A stretch of DNA of 64,000 bases from Micromonospora violae (lineage in GTDB: Bacteria > Actinomycetota > Actinomycetes > Mycobacteriales > Micromonosporaceae): positions 868,001 to 932,000 of the forward strand of contig NZ_SHKK01000001.1 in assembly GCF_004217135.1 (NCBI RefSeq), given 5' to 3'. Below are positions 35,129-43,699 of the stretch, piece by piece. Both the position numbers and the translations under genes were made by a program. How positions within the stretch are numbered: the stretch's first letter is position 1; every line of letters begins with the position of its first letter. A model generated the notes under the pieces. That model worked only from the letters and a program-made list of their open reading frames with translations. It was not told where the DNA came from and ran no database searches.

Positions 35129-35737
35129 ATGTCGGACATGACGTCCACTGCCGATGCTCCGCGGTCGCCCGGGCGACCGCGGAGCATCCGCGCCGACGAG
35201 GCGATCATTGAGGCGACCCTCGACCTGCTCGCCGAGGGCAGCACCGTCGAAGCGCTCTCGATCGAGGCGATCGCCGCTCGCGCCGGGGTCGGCAAGGCCA
35301 CCATCTACCGCCGCTGGGCCGGCAAGGACGCGCTGCTGCTGGACGCGTTGCGGCGACTCAAGGGTGTCCTGGCCAAGCCGGCCGGCCACTCCGTCCGCGA
35401 CGACCTGGTGCTGCTGGTCGGCGCGATCGGCAAGAACGTCGACCCGCGCGCGGCGAAGATCATGCCCTGTCTGGTGCCCGCGGTGAACCGCAGCGACGAC
35501 CAGTTCCAGCTCTACCAGAACATCATCGCGCCCCGGCGGCAGCTGATGCGCGAGGTGCTGCGGCGCGGCATCGACGAGGGGACGCTCCGCGCCGACATCG
35601 ACGTCGAAGTGACGATGGCGCTGCTCACCGGGCCGATGCTGATCCAGCGGGTGCTCCAGTGGAACCCGGACCTGAACGAGCAGACCCTGCCCGAACAGGT
35701 CGTCGACGCCGTGCTGGAGGGCATCCGGGCCCGCTGA
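35129..35737 (+). CDS. TetR family regulator of the MFS exporter
   Basis: 202 aa; ATG at 35129, with an alternative ATG 9 bases on. Helix-turn-helix (about 20-65): IIEATLDLLAEGSTVEALSI, AGVGKATIYRRWAGKDALL. The C-terminal domain (TetR_C_16/33-like, DVEVTMALLTGPMLIQRVLQ) would bind the inducing drug. Co-transcribed with the exporter; the ACGATACGG/CCGTATCGT sites are its probable operators. The codons for residues 9-20 form a perfect 36-bp palindrome. Confidence 0.92.
   Translation: MSDMTSTADAPRSPGRPRSIRADEAIIEATLDLLAEGSTVEALSIEAIAARAGVGKATIYRRWAGKDALLLDALRRLKGVLAKPAGHSVRDDLVLLVGAIGKNVDPRAAKIMPCLVPAVNRSDDQFQLYQNIIAPRRQLMREVLRRGIDEGTLRADIDVEVTMALLTGPMLIQRVLQWNPDLNEQTLPEQVVDAVLEGIRAR
35153..35188. 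repeat. Perfect 36-bp palindrome inside the tetR coding sequence
   Basis: The sequence from GATGCTCCGCGGTCGCCC to its exact complement has no spacer (centre between 35170 and 35171). It spans codons 9-20 of the regulator, encoding DAPRSPGRPRSI. Confidence 0.95.
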
Positions 35738-35768
35738 CGGCAGGTGCCCGGTCAACGGCTCCGGGCCC

Positions 35769-35794
35769 GCTGACGCTGGTGTTCCGGCGTCAGC
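35769..35794. terminator. Hairpin between converging tetR and GAF/PucR genes
   Basis: GCTGACGC (35769-35776) pairs with GCGTCAGC (35787-35794) across a 10-base loop, overlapping the stop codon of the minus-strand gene. The stretch TCCGGGCCCGCTGACG occurs twice, at the tetR end and again here. Confidence 0.45.
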
Positions 35795-37709
35795 CGGCCG
35801 GCGTGCGCAGCCGGTGCAGGCGCAGCGCGAGCTGCACCTCCAGCGCCCGCTCGGGCCGCTGCCAGTCGACGCCGAGCAACTGCCCGACCCGCTCCAACCG
35901 CTGGGTCACCGTGTTGACGTGCACGTGCAGTTGCTCGGCGGCCCGGGCCAGGCTGCCACCCACCCCGAAGTACGCCTCCAGCGTCTTCACCAGGGCCGTG
36001 CCGCGCCGGGCGTCGTAGTCGAGCACCGGCCCGACGGTGGCGCTGAGAAACTCGGTCACGTCCTTCTCGCCCCGGTCACCGACCGTGCCCAGCAACAGCC
36101 CGACGAAGCCCAACTCCACCGTGCTCGCGCCCTGCCCGGCCCTGCCCAGCGCGCCCAGCGCCGTCAGGCACCGGTCCGCCTCCTGGAACGTCCCGGCCAG
36201 CGCCGCCGGCGTGTTCGACGGGCCACTCGCCCCGGCGGTCACCGGTCGGCCGGTCACCCGGGACAGGTCCCGGGCCACCGCGCGGGCACTGCCGCCCGCG
36301 TCCAGCCCCGGCAGCATCAGCACCACCCGACCGTCGCGCGCGGCGGCCAGTCCGCCGCGCGCCGAGGCGTACGTGGTGGCCCAGGAGAGCACCCGCTGCC
36401 GCGCCGAGCCGGTCGCGGCGATCGCGTCGTCGCCCACCGCCACCAGCACGTGCGGCGCGTCCAGGTCCACGCCCAGCCGCCGGGCCCGGCTGCGCAACGC
36501 GTCGGTGTCGCGCAACGGGCGGGCGATCAGGTCGTCCAACAACTCGCCCCGCACCCGGCCCTCCGCCTCCGCCACCGTCCGGCGGAACAGCAGCAGCAGC
36601 GCGGTCACCAACGCGGCCCGCTCCAGGATGCGCTGGTCGGCGTCGACCAACTCGTCGTCCGGGCGCAGCACCAGGGCGCCCAGGTTCTCCGCGCCGGCCA
36701 CCACCGCCGCGTACCAGAGGGGACCCCGGCGTACGCTGCGCCCCTCGGTCCGGGACGCGGCCACCGCCTCCACGATGTCCGCGCGGTCCGGCTCCTCGAT
36801 CTCACCCACCCGGGCCAGCAGGCGGCCCTCGGCGTCCAACGCCAGCAGCGCGCCGCCCAGCACCTCGGTCACCGCGGCAGCCACGTCCTCCACCCCGCCG
36901 CCGCGCAGCACCAGCGCGGTCATCCGGTCGTGTGCCGCCGCGGCCCGCTCCACCGAGCTGCTGTGCGCCCGGATGGTGGTGTTCGCCGCCGACAACTCGG
37001 CCAACGCCGAGCGGGTCTCGGTCAGCAGCCGGGCGGTGTCGATCGCCACCGCCGCGTGCGCGGCCAGCGACACCAGCAGCGCCACCTCCTCCCGGACGAA
37101 CGGCCGGGCCGAACGGTTGGCCGCGTAGAGCACCCCGATCGAGGTGGAACCGAGCCGCAGCGGCACCCCGAGGATGGCCACCAGACCCTCCTCGCCCACG
37201 CCGGCGTCGATCTCACCGGTGTGGTGGAAGCGCGCGTCCTCGCCGTAGTTCGCGGTGACGTACGGGGCGCCGGACTGGGCCACCAGGCCACCGAGGCCGG
37301 CCCCCATCGGCAGGCGCAGCCGCTGGAAACGGGCCGAGACCGACCCGTCGGTCACCCGCATGTAGGTGTCGCCGCGTTCGTCGTCGTTGAGCGTCATGTA
37401 CGCCACGTCCGCGCCGAGCAGGTGGCGGGCCCGGTGCACGATCGCCCGCAACACGTCGTCCAGGTCGCGCAGACCGGCCAGGTCGCTGACGGTGTCGTAC
37501 AGGCCGGACAGCTCGCTCTCCCGGCGGCGGCGACGCTCCAGCAGCGCGCGGACCCGCAACGCCACCGACTTGGCCTGCTCCAGCTCGGCCAGCCGGTCCG
37601 GCGGCAGCCCGGCGGCCCGCGCGGCCACCAGCGGCCCCTCGAACTCGACCGGCGCGGCCTCTCGGGCGAGCAGCTCCAGGAACTCCACCGGCGATGACAT
37701 GGTCGACAT
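35790..37709 (-). CDS. GAF-domain transcriptional regulator, PucR/CdaR type
   Basis: 639 aa. ATG at 37709, second in-frame ATG 9 bases on. Layout: N-terminal coiled segment with an Arg-rich helix, a GAF domain (about 75-230: LDDVLRAIVHRARHLLGADV, GVPLRLGSTSIGVLYAANR), a long middle region with a GGDEF-like CdaR fold, and the C-terminal PucR helix-turn-helix (about 575-630: GSLARAAEQLHVHVNTVTQR). Such proteins activate catabolic operons in response to small ligands. It lies 14 bases downstream of the 3-hydroxybutyrate dehydrogenase gene on the same strand, so it probably controls ketone-body/hydroxybutyrate metabolism. Confidence 0.86.
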   Translation of the reverse strand: MSTMSSPVEFLELLAREAAPVEFEGPLVAARAAGLPPDRLAELEQAKSVALRVRALLERRRRRESELSGLYDTVSDLAGLRDLDDVLRAIVHRARHLLGADVAYMTLNDDERGDTYMRVTDGSVSARFQRLRLPMGAGLGGLVAQSGAPYVTANYGEDARFHHTGEIDAGVGEEGLVAILGVPLRLGSTSIGVLYAANRSARPFVREEVALLVSLAAHAAVAIDTARLLTETRSALAELSAANTTIRAHSSSVERAAAAHDRMTALVLRGGGVEDVAAAVTEVLGGALLALDAEGRLLARVGEIEEPDRADIVEAVAASRTEGRSVRRGPLWYAAVVAGAENLGALVLRPDDELVDADQRILERAALVTALLLLFRRTVAEAEGRVRGELLDDLIARPLRDTDALRSRARRLGVDLDAPHVLVAVGDDAIAATGSARQRVLSWATTYASARGGLAAARDGRVVLMLPGLDAGGSARAVARDLSRVTGRPVTAGASGPSNTPAALAGTFQEADRCLTALGALGRAGQGASTVELGFVGLLLGTVGDRGEKDVTEFLSATVGPVLDYDARRGTALVKTLEAYFGVGGSLARAAEQLHVHVNTVTQRLERVGQLLGVDWQRPERALEVQLALRLHRLRTPAG

Positions 37710-37723
37710 TGTGCGCAGCCCCA

Positions 37724-38506
37724 CTAGTTGGCCGTCCAGCCCCCGTCGAGGGCGATCGACGCGCCGGTGATGAACGCCGCCGGCGGCGAGCAGAGGTACG
37801 CCAGCAGCTCGGCGACCTCCTCCGGCTCGATCAACCGTTTGATCGCGGCCCGGGCCAGCATGATCTTCTCGATCACCTCGACCTCGTCGATGCCGTGGCT
37901 GGCCGCCTGGTCGGCGATCTGGCTCTCCACCAGGGCGGTCCGCACGTACGCCGGGTTGATGCAGTTCGCGGTGACCCCGTGCGAGGCACCCTCCAGCGCG
38001 ACCACCTTCGACAGCCCCTCCAGCGCGTGCTTCGCCGAGACGTACGCCGCCTTGTACGGCGAGGCACGCAACCCGTGCACCGAGGAGATGTTGATGATCC
38101 GCCCCCAGCCCTGGGCGTACATGTGTGGCAGCGCCCGGCGGATCAGCCGGAACGGCGCCTCCACCATCACCCGCTGGATGTACTCGAAGCGTTCGACGGG
38201 GAAGTCCGGCAACGGCGCGACGTGCTGGAGCCCGGCGTTGTTCACCACGATGTCCACGTCCAGGTCGAGTGAGTCCACCGCCGCGGCGTCGGACAGGTCG
38301 ACGCCCTCGGCCCGGCCACCGACCTCGGCGGCGACCGCCTCGGCGGCCTCCAGGTTGCGGTCCACCACGAGCACCGTGGCGCCGGCCGCGCCCAGCCGCA
38401 GGGCACAGGCCCGCCCGATGCCGCCGCCGCCCCCGGTGACCAGGGCGGTCCGACCGGCGAGGTCGACCTGTACGACGTGGGGGACCACCACGGGTTCTGC
38501 CGTCAT
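37724..38506 (-). CDS. 3-hydroxybutyrate dehydrogenase (SDR family)
   Basis: 260 aa. I chose ATG at 38506 ([12 protein letters not shown]); an ATG 24 bases upstream (MQLVTS) is also possible. Short-chain dehydrogenase: cofactor loop [14 protein letters not shown] (89-92), catalytic S142, Y155, K159. The stretch [15 protein letters not shown], the C-terminal [15 protein letters not shown] and the length are those of bacterial D-3-hydroxybutyrate dehydrogenase, which interconverts 3-hydroxybutyrate and acetoacetate with NAD+. The paired GAF/PucR gene downstream supports an inducible catabolic unit. Confidence 0.88.
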   Translation of the reverse strand: MTAEPVVVPHVVQVDLAGRTALVTGGGGGIGRACALRLGAAGATVLVVDRNLEAAEAVAAEVGGRAEGVDLSDAAAVDSLDLDVDIVVNNAGLQHVAPLPDFPVERFEYIQRVMVEAPFRLIRRALPHMYAQGWGRIINISSVHGLRASPYKAAYVSAKHALEGLSKVVALEGASHGVTANCINPAYVRTALVESQIADQAASHGIDEVEVIEKIMLARAAIKRLIEPEEVAELLAYLCSPPAAFITGASIALDGGWTAN

Positions 38507-38562
38507 GGCGCAAGAAGTTACGAGCTGCATGCCCCAAGGCACATGGGCCACCACCACATATC

Positions 38563-38581
38563 CCACACCAGTTCTGTGTGG
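38563..38581. promoter_or_regulatory. Inverted repeat upstream of the hydroxybutyrate dehydrogenase gene
   Basis: CCACAC-N7-GTGTGG, 57 bases before the start codon, in the promoter zone. Candidate binding site for the co-transcribed GAF/PucR protein. Confidence 0.4.
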
Positions 38582-38614
38582 CCCCCCACGCGCGGCACGT
38601 CCCCGGCCGCTCTC

Positions 38615-38689
38615 GTCGATCATGGAGTTGTGGTGCCCGATCGGTGAGCCTTCGCGGCCTTCGTGACCCACCACAACTCCATGATCGAC
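38615..38689. repeat. GATCA-type palindromic repeat with 21-bp perfect arms
   Basis: Left arm 38615-38635 (begins GTCGATCATGGAGTTG) and right arm 38669-38689 are exact complements around a 33-base loop. The right arm equals 14947-14967 after dnaE base for base. Here it lies between divergent genes (dehydrogenase and ruvC), where a terminator is not needed, which argues for an interspersed repeat. Confidence 0.9.
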
Positions 38690-38778
38690 AAGGGTGGGCG
38701 TGTCTCTTCCCTGGGCTTGGGGACGGGGCAGTAGGGTGTCGAACACACGTACTGCTGGCGGTGGTGGAGGGGGGCGGC

Positions 38779-39306
38779 GTGCGGGTTCTCGGGGTTGACC
38801 CGGGGCTGACCCGGTGCGGGGTTGGTGTGGTCGAGGGCGTGCCCGGGCGGCCCTGCACGCTGGTCGCCTACTACGTGGTCTACACCGACCCGGCCGACGA
38901 CCTGGCGCTGCGCCTGCTGCACCTGGACCGGTCGCTGACCAAGCTGGTCGCCGAGCACCAACCGGAGAGCGTCGCGGTCGAGCGGGTGTTCAGCCAGCAC
39001 AACGTCCGCACCGTGATGGGCACCGCGCAGGCCAGTGGCATCGCCGTGCTGGCCGGAGCGCGGGCCGGGCTGCCGGTGCAGACGTACACCCCGAGCGAGG
39101 TGAAGGCGGCCGTGACCGGGTCCGGTCAGGCCGACAAGGCGCAGATGACGGCGATGGTCACCCGGTTGTTGCGGCTGGCCGAGCCGCCGAAGCCGGCCGA
39201 CGCCGCCGACGCGCTGGCCCTGGCCATCTGCCATGTGTGGCGCGGCGGGACCCGCTCCAAGCTGGCCGCCGCGGCCGACCGGGCACGACGAGGAGGAGCA
39301 CGATGA
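38779..39306 (+). CDS. ruvC: Crossover junction endodeoxyribonuclease RuvC
   Basis: 175 aa Holliday-junction resolvase. GTG start at 38779 with a GGAGG RBS 9 bases upstream ([14 protein letters not shown]). Catalytic acids D7, E68, D141 and D144 are all present ([21 protein letters not shown]). It cuts junctions that RuvAB migrates. First gene of ruvCAB; overlaps ruvA by ATGA. Length and motifs are standard. Confidence 0.97.
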   Translation: MRVLGVDPGLTRCGVGVVEGVPGRPCTLVAYYVVYTDPADDLALRLLHLDRSLTKLVAEHQPESVAVERVFSQHNVRTVMGTAQASGIAVLAGARAGLPVQTYTPSEVKAAVTGSGQADKAQMTAMVTRLLRLAEPPKPADAADALALAICHVWRGGTRSKLAAAADRARRGGAR

Positions 39307-39905
39307 TCGCCAGCGTGCGCGGCACGGTGACCGCGACGGGTCCGGACCAGGCCGTGATCGAGGTCGGCGGTGTCGGGCTCGCCGTGCACTGCGCCCCGGG
39401 GACCCTCGCGGAGCTGCGGGTCGGCCAGGTCGCCCGGCTCGCCACCAGTCTGATCGTGCGGGAAGACTCGCTGACCCTCTACGGCTTCGCCGACGACGAC
39501 GCCAAGTCGCTGTTCGAGCTGCTCCAGACCGCCAGCGGGGTCGGCCCGCGACTGGCCCAGGCGGTGCTGGCGGTGCACACCCCGGACGCGGTCCGCAAGG
39601 CGATCGCCAACGCCGACACGGCCGCCCTGACCCGGGTGCCCGGGATCGGCAAGAAGGGTGCCGAACGCCTGGTGTTGGAGCTGCGCGACCGGGTCGGCCC
39701 GGTGCCGGTCGGGGCCGACGGTGCCGCCGGGGTGACCCGCGGCAGCTGGCCCGACCAGGTCCGGCAGGCGCTGGTCGGGCTGGGCTGGACGGCCGGTCAG
39801 GCCGATCAGGCGGTGGCCGCGGTGGCGGAGTCGATCGAGGGCGAGACCCCGCCGGTGCCGGTCCTGCTCAAGCAGGCCATCCGGCTGCTCGGTCGCACCC
39901 GATGA
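39303..39905 (+). CDS. ruvA: Holliday junction DNA helicase subunit RuvA
   Basis: 200 aa. Domain I OB-fold (1-64: [20 protein letters not shown]), domain II tandem helix-hairpin-helix (about 72-130: [38 protein letters not shown]), and C-terminal domain III (about 150-200) that contacts RuvB. Tetramers bind the four-way junction. It overlaps ruvC at its start and a 22-codon ORF at its stop. Confidence 0.97.
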   Translation: MIASVRGTVTATGPDQAVIEVGGVGLAVHCAPGTLAELRVGQVARLATSLIVREDSLTLYGFADDDAKSLFELLQTASGVGPRLAQAVLAVHTPDAVRKAIANADTAALTRVPGIGKKGAERLVLELRDRVGPVPVGADGAAGVTRGSWPDQVRQALVGLGWTAGQADQAVAAVAESIEGETPPVPVLLKQAIRLLGRTR

Positions 39906-39967
39906 GCGCGGGCAGGTGGGCGCCGCGCCGACGCACGGTCGTGCCGGGTAAGGGGGTGGCCCGGTGA
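39902..39967 (+). CDS. Small ORF bridging ruvA and ruvB
   Basis: Twenty-one residues, [20 protein letters not shown] plus Arg. Its ATG overlaps the ruvA stop (ATGA), and its TGA overlaps the ruvB GTG (GTGA). The chain is strongly basic with no recognisable domain. It may serve only to carry terminating ribosomes from ruvA to ruvB, which otherwise sit 58 bases apart; a functional peptide is possible but unsupported. Confidence 0.4.
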   Translation: MSAGRWAPRRRTVVPGKGVAR

Positions 39968-41031
39968 GCGAGACCGAAGGGCTCGTCTCGGCGTACGTCA
40001 GCGACGCCGAGCGGGACGCGGAGGCCACCGTCCGGCCGAGGCGGCTGGCCGAGTTCATCGCCCAGGACCGGGTCCGCGACCAGCTCGACCTGTTGTTGCA
40101 GGGCGCCATGCGGCGGGGGGCGCCGCCGGACCACATCCTGCTCTCCGGCCCACCCGGGTTGGGGAAGACGAGCCTGGCCAACATCGTCGCCGCCGAGCTG
40201 GGCGCGGGCATCCGGGTGACCAGTGGCCCGGCGATCGAGCGTTCCGGTGACCTGGCGGCGATCCTGACCAGTCTCGCCGAGGGTGACGTGCTCTTCATCG
40301 ACGAGATTCATCGGATCGCGCGACCGGCGGAAGAGCTGCTGTACAGCGCGATGGAGGACTTCCGGGTCGACGTGGTGGTGGGCAAGGGTCCGGGGGCGAC
40401 GGCGATTCCGCTGGACGTCGAGCCGTTCACCCTGGTCGGCGCGACGACCCGTTCGGGGTTGTTGACCGGGCCGATGCGGGACCGGTTCGGCTTCGTCGCG
40501 CACCTCGACTTCTACGCCCCGGCGGATCTGGAGACATTGTTGCACCGCTCGGCGCGGATCCTGGGGGTGCCGATCACCCCCGAGGGCGCGACCGAGATCG
40601 CCGGTCGGTCCCGGGGCACCCCGCGGATCGCCAACCGGCTGTTGCGCCGAGTCCGCGACTACGCCGAGGTGCGTGGTGACGGGGTGGTCGATCTCGATAC
40701 CGCCCGTGCCGCCCTGATCGTGTACGACGTGGACCCGCTGGGCCTGGACCGGCTGGACCGGGCGGTGCTGACCGCGTTGGTCGACTCGTTCCGGGGCGGG
40801 CCGGTCGGGCTGTCCACTCTCGCCGTCGCGGTGGGGGAGCAGCCGGACACGGTCGAGGAGGTCTGCGAGCCGTTCCTGGTGCGAGCTGGGCTGTTGGCAC
40901 GTACGCCCCGGGGTCGGGTGGCGACCGAGGCGGCCTGGCGGCATCTGGGACGCACACCGCCGAATGGTACATTTGGTGCGGATAGTCCACCTGTGCCCGA
41001 TCTGTTCTCCTTGGATGTCGATCAGCCGTGA
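39964..41031 (+). CDS. ruvB: Holliday junction branch-migration ATPase RuvB
   Basis: 355 aa AAA+ motor. GTG start at 39964. Walker A GPPGLGKT (62-69), Walker B LFIDEIHR, sensor 1 [11 protein letters not shown], arginine finger in GPMRDRFGF, and the C-terminal winged helix (about 270-340: [20 protein letters not shown]). Hexamers pump DNA through the RuvA-bound junction. The ruvCAB order with yajC-secDF next is the usual actinobacterial arrangement. Confidence 0.97.
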   Translation: MSETEGLVSAYVSDAERDAEATVRPRRLAEFIAQDRVRDQLDLLLQGAMRRGAPPDHILLSGPPGLGKTSLANIVAAELGAGIRVTSGPAIERSGDLAAILTSLAEGDVLFIDEIHRIARPAEELLYSAMEDFRVDVVVGKGPGATAIPLDVEPFTLVGATTRSGLLTGPMRDRFGFVAHLDFYAPADLETLLHRSARILGVPITPEGATEIAGRSRGTPRIANRLLRRVRDYAEVRGDGVVDLDTARAALIVYDVDPLGLDRLDRAVLTALVDSFRGGPVGLSTLAVAVGEQPDTVEEVCEPFLVRAGLLARTPRGRVATEAAWRHLGRTPPNGTFGADSPPVPDLFSLDVDQP

Positions 41032-41053
41032 TGTGAACGTGATCTGTGCCGCA

Positions 41054-41083
41054 TTCGGCGTTCCCAGGTGCAGGGTTTAGACT
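41054..41083 (+). promoter_or_regulatory. Possible yajC promoter
   Basis: TTCGGC (41054-41059), 18-bp spacer, TAGACT (41078-41083), about 90 bases before the yajC start. Only the -10 is convincing. Confidence 0.3.
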
Positions 41084-41171
41084 TCGCCGCGGTCTGTACA
41101 GGACGTGAGAATCCGCCTCCGCTCCGGCACCCACGGTGCCGGGCAGGTGGCCAATGGGAAGGTCAGTAACC

Positions 41172-41510
41172 GTGCATTACGCAGCAGCGGGCGGCGGGGC
41201 CGGCAGTTTCACGCCGATCCTGATGATCGCCCTGCTCTTCGGTGTCATGTATTTCATGATGATCCGGCCCCAGCAGAAGCGCCGCCGTGAGGCGGAGGCG
41301 ATGCAGTCCAACCTCGGCCCTGGCGACGAGGTCGTGACCATCGGCGGGCTCTACGGCACGGTCACCGGCATCGAGGACGACACCGTCCTGATCGAGGTCG
41401 CACCGGGCGTGCAGACCCGCTACGCCCGCCCGGCCATCGCGCGGGTCGTCACCCGTGCGGAGCTGCCGGCCGAGCCGGTCACCGAGGACGCGGACACCGT
41501 CAAGGACTGA
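41172..41510 (+). CDS. yajC: Preprotein translocase subunit YajC
   Basis: 112 aa. I chose GTG at 41172 (MHYAAAGGGAGSF), with GGAAGG nine bases upstream; ATG at 41154 is also in frame. One N-terminal membrane helix (about 12-31: FTPILMIALLFGVMYFMM), the signature MIRPQQKRRRE, then an SH3-like cytoplasmic domain (GDEVVTIGGLYGTVTGIED). It belongs to the SecDF-YajC accessory complex of the Sec translocon and precedes secD and secF in the same orientation. Confidence 0.95.
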   Translation: MHYAAAGGGAGSFTPILMIALLFGVMYFMMIRPQQKRRREAEAMQSNLGPGDEVVTIGGLYGTVTGIEDDTVLIEVAPGVQTRYARPAIARVVTRAELPAEPVTEDADTVKD

Positions 41511-41787
41511 CCCCTCCTCCCGGGAGCGGCGATTTCGGCGTACGGCCGGTCGATCGGCTTCCGGGTCGTGGCGCCCCCACGGGGCAGCGGACGAGACGTG
41601 AAAACTGGATAGTTGGGTCGACGCCGGGCGTCGGCACGTTCCCGCGATCGTCGGCGTTCCGCGCCGGGGTGCCCGGTCCTCGTGTCGGCATCTCGTCGAC
41701 TCAAGGCAGACCCGTCGGGCGGGACCCCCGGCCCGACACCGCCGCCGCTGCGACAGCGGCGCGACCGTACAGGGAGACAGGACAGCC

Positions 41788-43698
41788 GTGGCACCACCTC
41801 AGGGACAGATGCGCCCCGGGCGGCAGCTCGCCGTGCTCGGGTTCATCTTCGTGGTCCTCTATCTTTTGGTGTTCTTCGCCGGCGCCAGCGGCAGTTGGAA
41901 GGACCGGCTCGAGCCCAAGCTCGGCCTGGACCTCATCGGCGGCACGCGGGTGACACTGGAGGCGACCAACAGCGTCGACGGCAAGCCTCCGACGGCGGAG
42001 AACCTCGAGGAGGCCCGCGAGATCATCGAGAGCCGGGTCAACGCGTTCGGCGTGGCCGAGGCCGAGGTGGTCACCGAGGGCAACCGCAACATCGTCATCT
42101 CCCTGCCCGGTGAGAACCGCAACCTCGACGACGTGGGCGAAGCGGCTGAGCTGCGCTTCCGTAAGGTGCTCAAGGCGGCCTCCGGCAGCGGTGTGGCCGA
42201 GGCTCCGCCCGCCGCCACGCCGACCCCGTCCGGGAGCGTCGCCCCGTCCGGCAGCCCGACCCCGTCCGGCGCCGCGACCCCGACCCCGACGGGCAGCGCC
42301 TCGCCGAAGGTGACCTCGTCGCCCAGCGGTGGTCAGGGCGGCATGGCCCCGGCGTCGCCCAGCGCCACGCCGACGCCGACCCCCTCCGCGTCCGCCACGG
42401 CTTCGCCGAGCGCCAGCTCCGAGCCGGTGCCGGCCAGTGTTGAGGAGCAGCGCAAGGCCGTCGAGCAGAAGGTCGGCGCCGCCGCGTGGCAGGCCGCCAA
42501 CGGGCTGCAGGCCCCGGCCGACCTGAGCGCTGACCCGTCGCTGGCCGACAAGCTCAAGCCGTTCGGCACGCTGTCTCCGCAGGAGGTCGCGGTGCTGCCG
42601 GCGCAGATGCAGTTCAACGTGCCGACGATCGGCTGCGCGCAGCTCGACCAGCGCCCCCCGGCGTCGATCTCCGACCCGAAGCAGCAGGTGGTCTCCTGCG
42701 AGGACGGCGCTACGAAGTACCTGCTCGACCAGGCCAAGGTGCTGGGCACCGACGTGTCCGACGCCGACGCGGTGCTCGACCAGACCAACGCCTGGGTGGT
42801 CAGCCTGGACTTCACCGGCGACGGCCAGGGCAAGTGGACCTCCCTGACCCGTGAGGCGTTCAACAACGAGGGCCAGGCCTGCGACGCCACCGCGCTGGGC
42901 CAGGACGGCAAGTGCCGGGTCGCCGTCGTGCTGGACAACAAGATCGTCTCCTCCCCGGAGATCCAGGGCGTGCTGACCGGCAACTCCCAGATCACCGGCA
43001 ACTTCAACCAGAAGGACGCCAGCACGCTCGCCGGTCAGCTCCGCTACGGCGCGCTGCCGGTGACCTTCGAGCAGCAGGAGGCGCAGAACGTCACCGCCAC
43101 GCTCGGTGCCAGCCACCTGCGCGCCGGTCTGCTCGCGGCCGGTATCGGCATGCTGCTGGTCATCATCTACGCGTTCTTCTACTACCGGCTGCTCGGCTCG
43201 GTGATCTTCCTGAGCCTGATCCTCTCCGCGTTGCTGGTCTTCGGCGCGCTGGTGGTGCTCGGCCGGCAGATCGGCTTCACGCTCACCCTCGCCGGCATCG
43301 CCGGCATGATCGTCTCGCTCGGTGTGGCGGCGGACTCGTTCGTCATCTACTTCGAACGGTTGAAGGACGAGATCCGGGAGGGGCGCAGCCCGCGCAGCGC
43401 GGTGCCCCGCGCCTGGATCCGGGCCCGCCGCACGATCATCTCGGCCAACGCGATCACCCTTCTCTCCGCGGTGGTGCTCTACGTGGTCTCGGTCGGCACG
43501 GTCAAGGGCTTCGCGTTCGCCCTCGGTCTGGCCACCGTGCTGGACCTGGTGGTCGTGTTCCTCTTCCGGCACCCGATCATGACGATGTTCGCCCGGACCC
43601 GGGCGTTCCTGTCCCCGCGGGTCAGCGGTCTGGGCCGGGCACTTCCGGCCCGCAACCAGCCGACTCAGCCCCGCAACCCGCGCGCCAAGGAGGCCTGA
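41788..43698 (+). CDS. secD: Protein translocase subunit SecD with a long low-complexity insert
   Basis: 636 aa. Membrane helix 1 (about 13-31), then SecD motif LGLDLIGGTRVTLEA (45-59). The first periplasmic-type domain is split by a Pro/Ser/Thr/Ala-rich segment of about 75 residues (138-213), absent from SecD of model bacteria. The head domain follows, then helices 2-6 with motif D5-like AGIAGMIVSLGVAADSFVIY and the loop RARRTIISANAIT. SecDF uses the proton gradient to pull proteins out on the outer side. One base separates its stop from the secF start. Confidence 0.96.
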   Translation: MAPPQGQMRPGRQLAVLGFIFVVLYLLVFFAGASGSWKDRLEPKLGLDLIGGTRVTLEATNSVDGKPPTAENLEEAREIIESRVNAFGVAEAEVVTEGNRNIVISLPGENRNLDDVGEAAELRFRKVLKAASGSGVAEAPPAATPTPSGSVAPSGSPTPSGAATPTPTGSASPKVTSSPSGGQGGMAPASPSATPTPTPSASATASPSASSEPVPASVEEQRKAVEQKVGAAAWQAANGLQAPADLSADPSLADKLKPFGTLSPQEVAVLPAQMQFNVPTIGCAQLDQRPPASISDPKQQVVSCEDGATKYLLDQAKVLGTDVSDADAVLDQTNAWVVSLDFTGDGQGKWTSLTREAFNNEGQACDATALGQDGKCRVAVVLDNKIVSSPEIQGVLTGNSQITGNFNQKDASTLAGQLRYGALPVTFEQQEAQNVTATLGASHLRAGLLAAGIGMLLVIIYAFFYYRLLGSVIFLSLILSALLVFGALVVLGRQIGFTLTLAGIAGMIVSLGVAADSFVIYFERLKDEIREGRSPRSAVPRAWIRARRTIISANAITLLSAVVLYVVSVGTVKGFAFALGLATVLDLVVVFLFRHPIMTMFARTRAFLSPRVSGLGRALPARNQPTQPRNPRAKEA

Positions 43699-43699
43699 G

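Noticed and set aside
41511..41787. Gap between yajC and secD examined for a small gene
   Set aside because: No frame with a start, RBS and coding character; probably leader or promoter sequence of secD.
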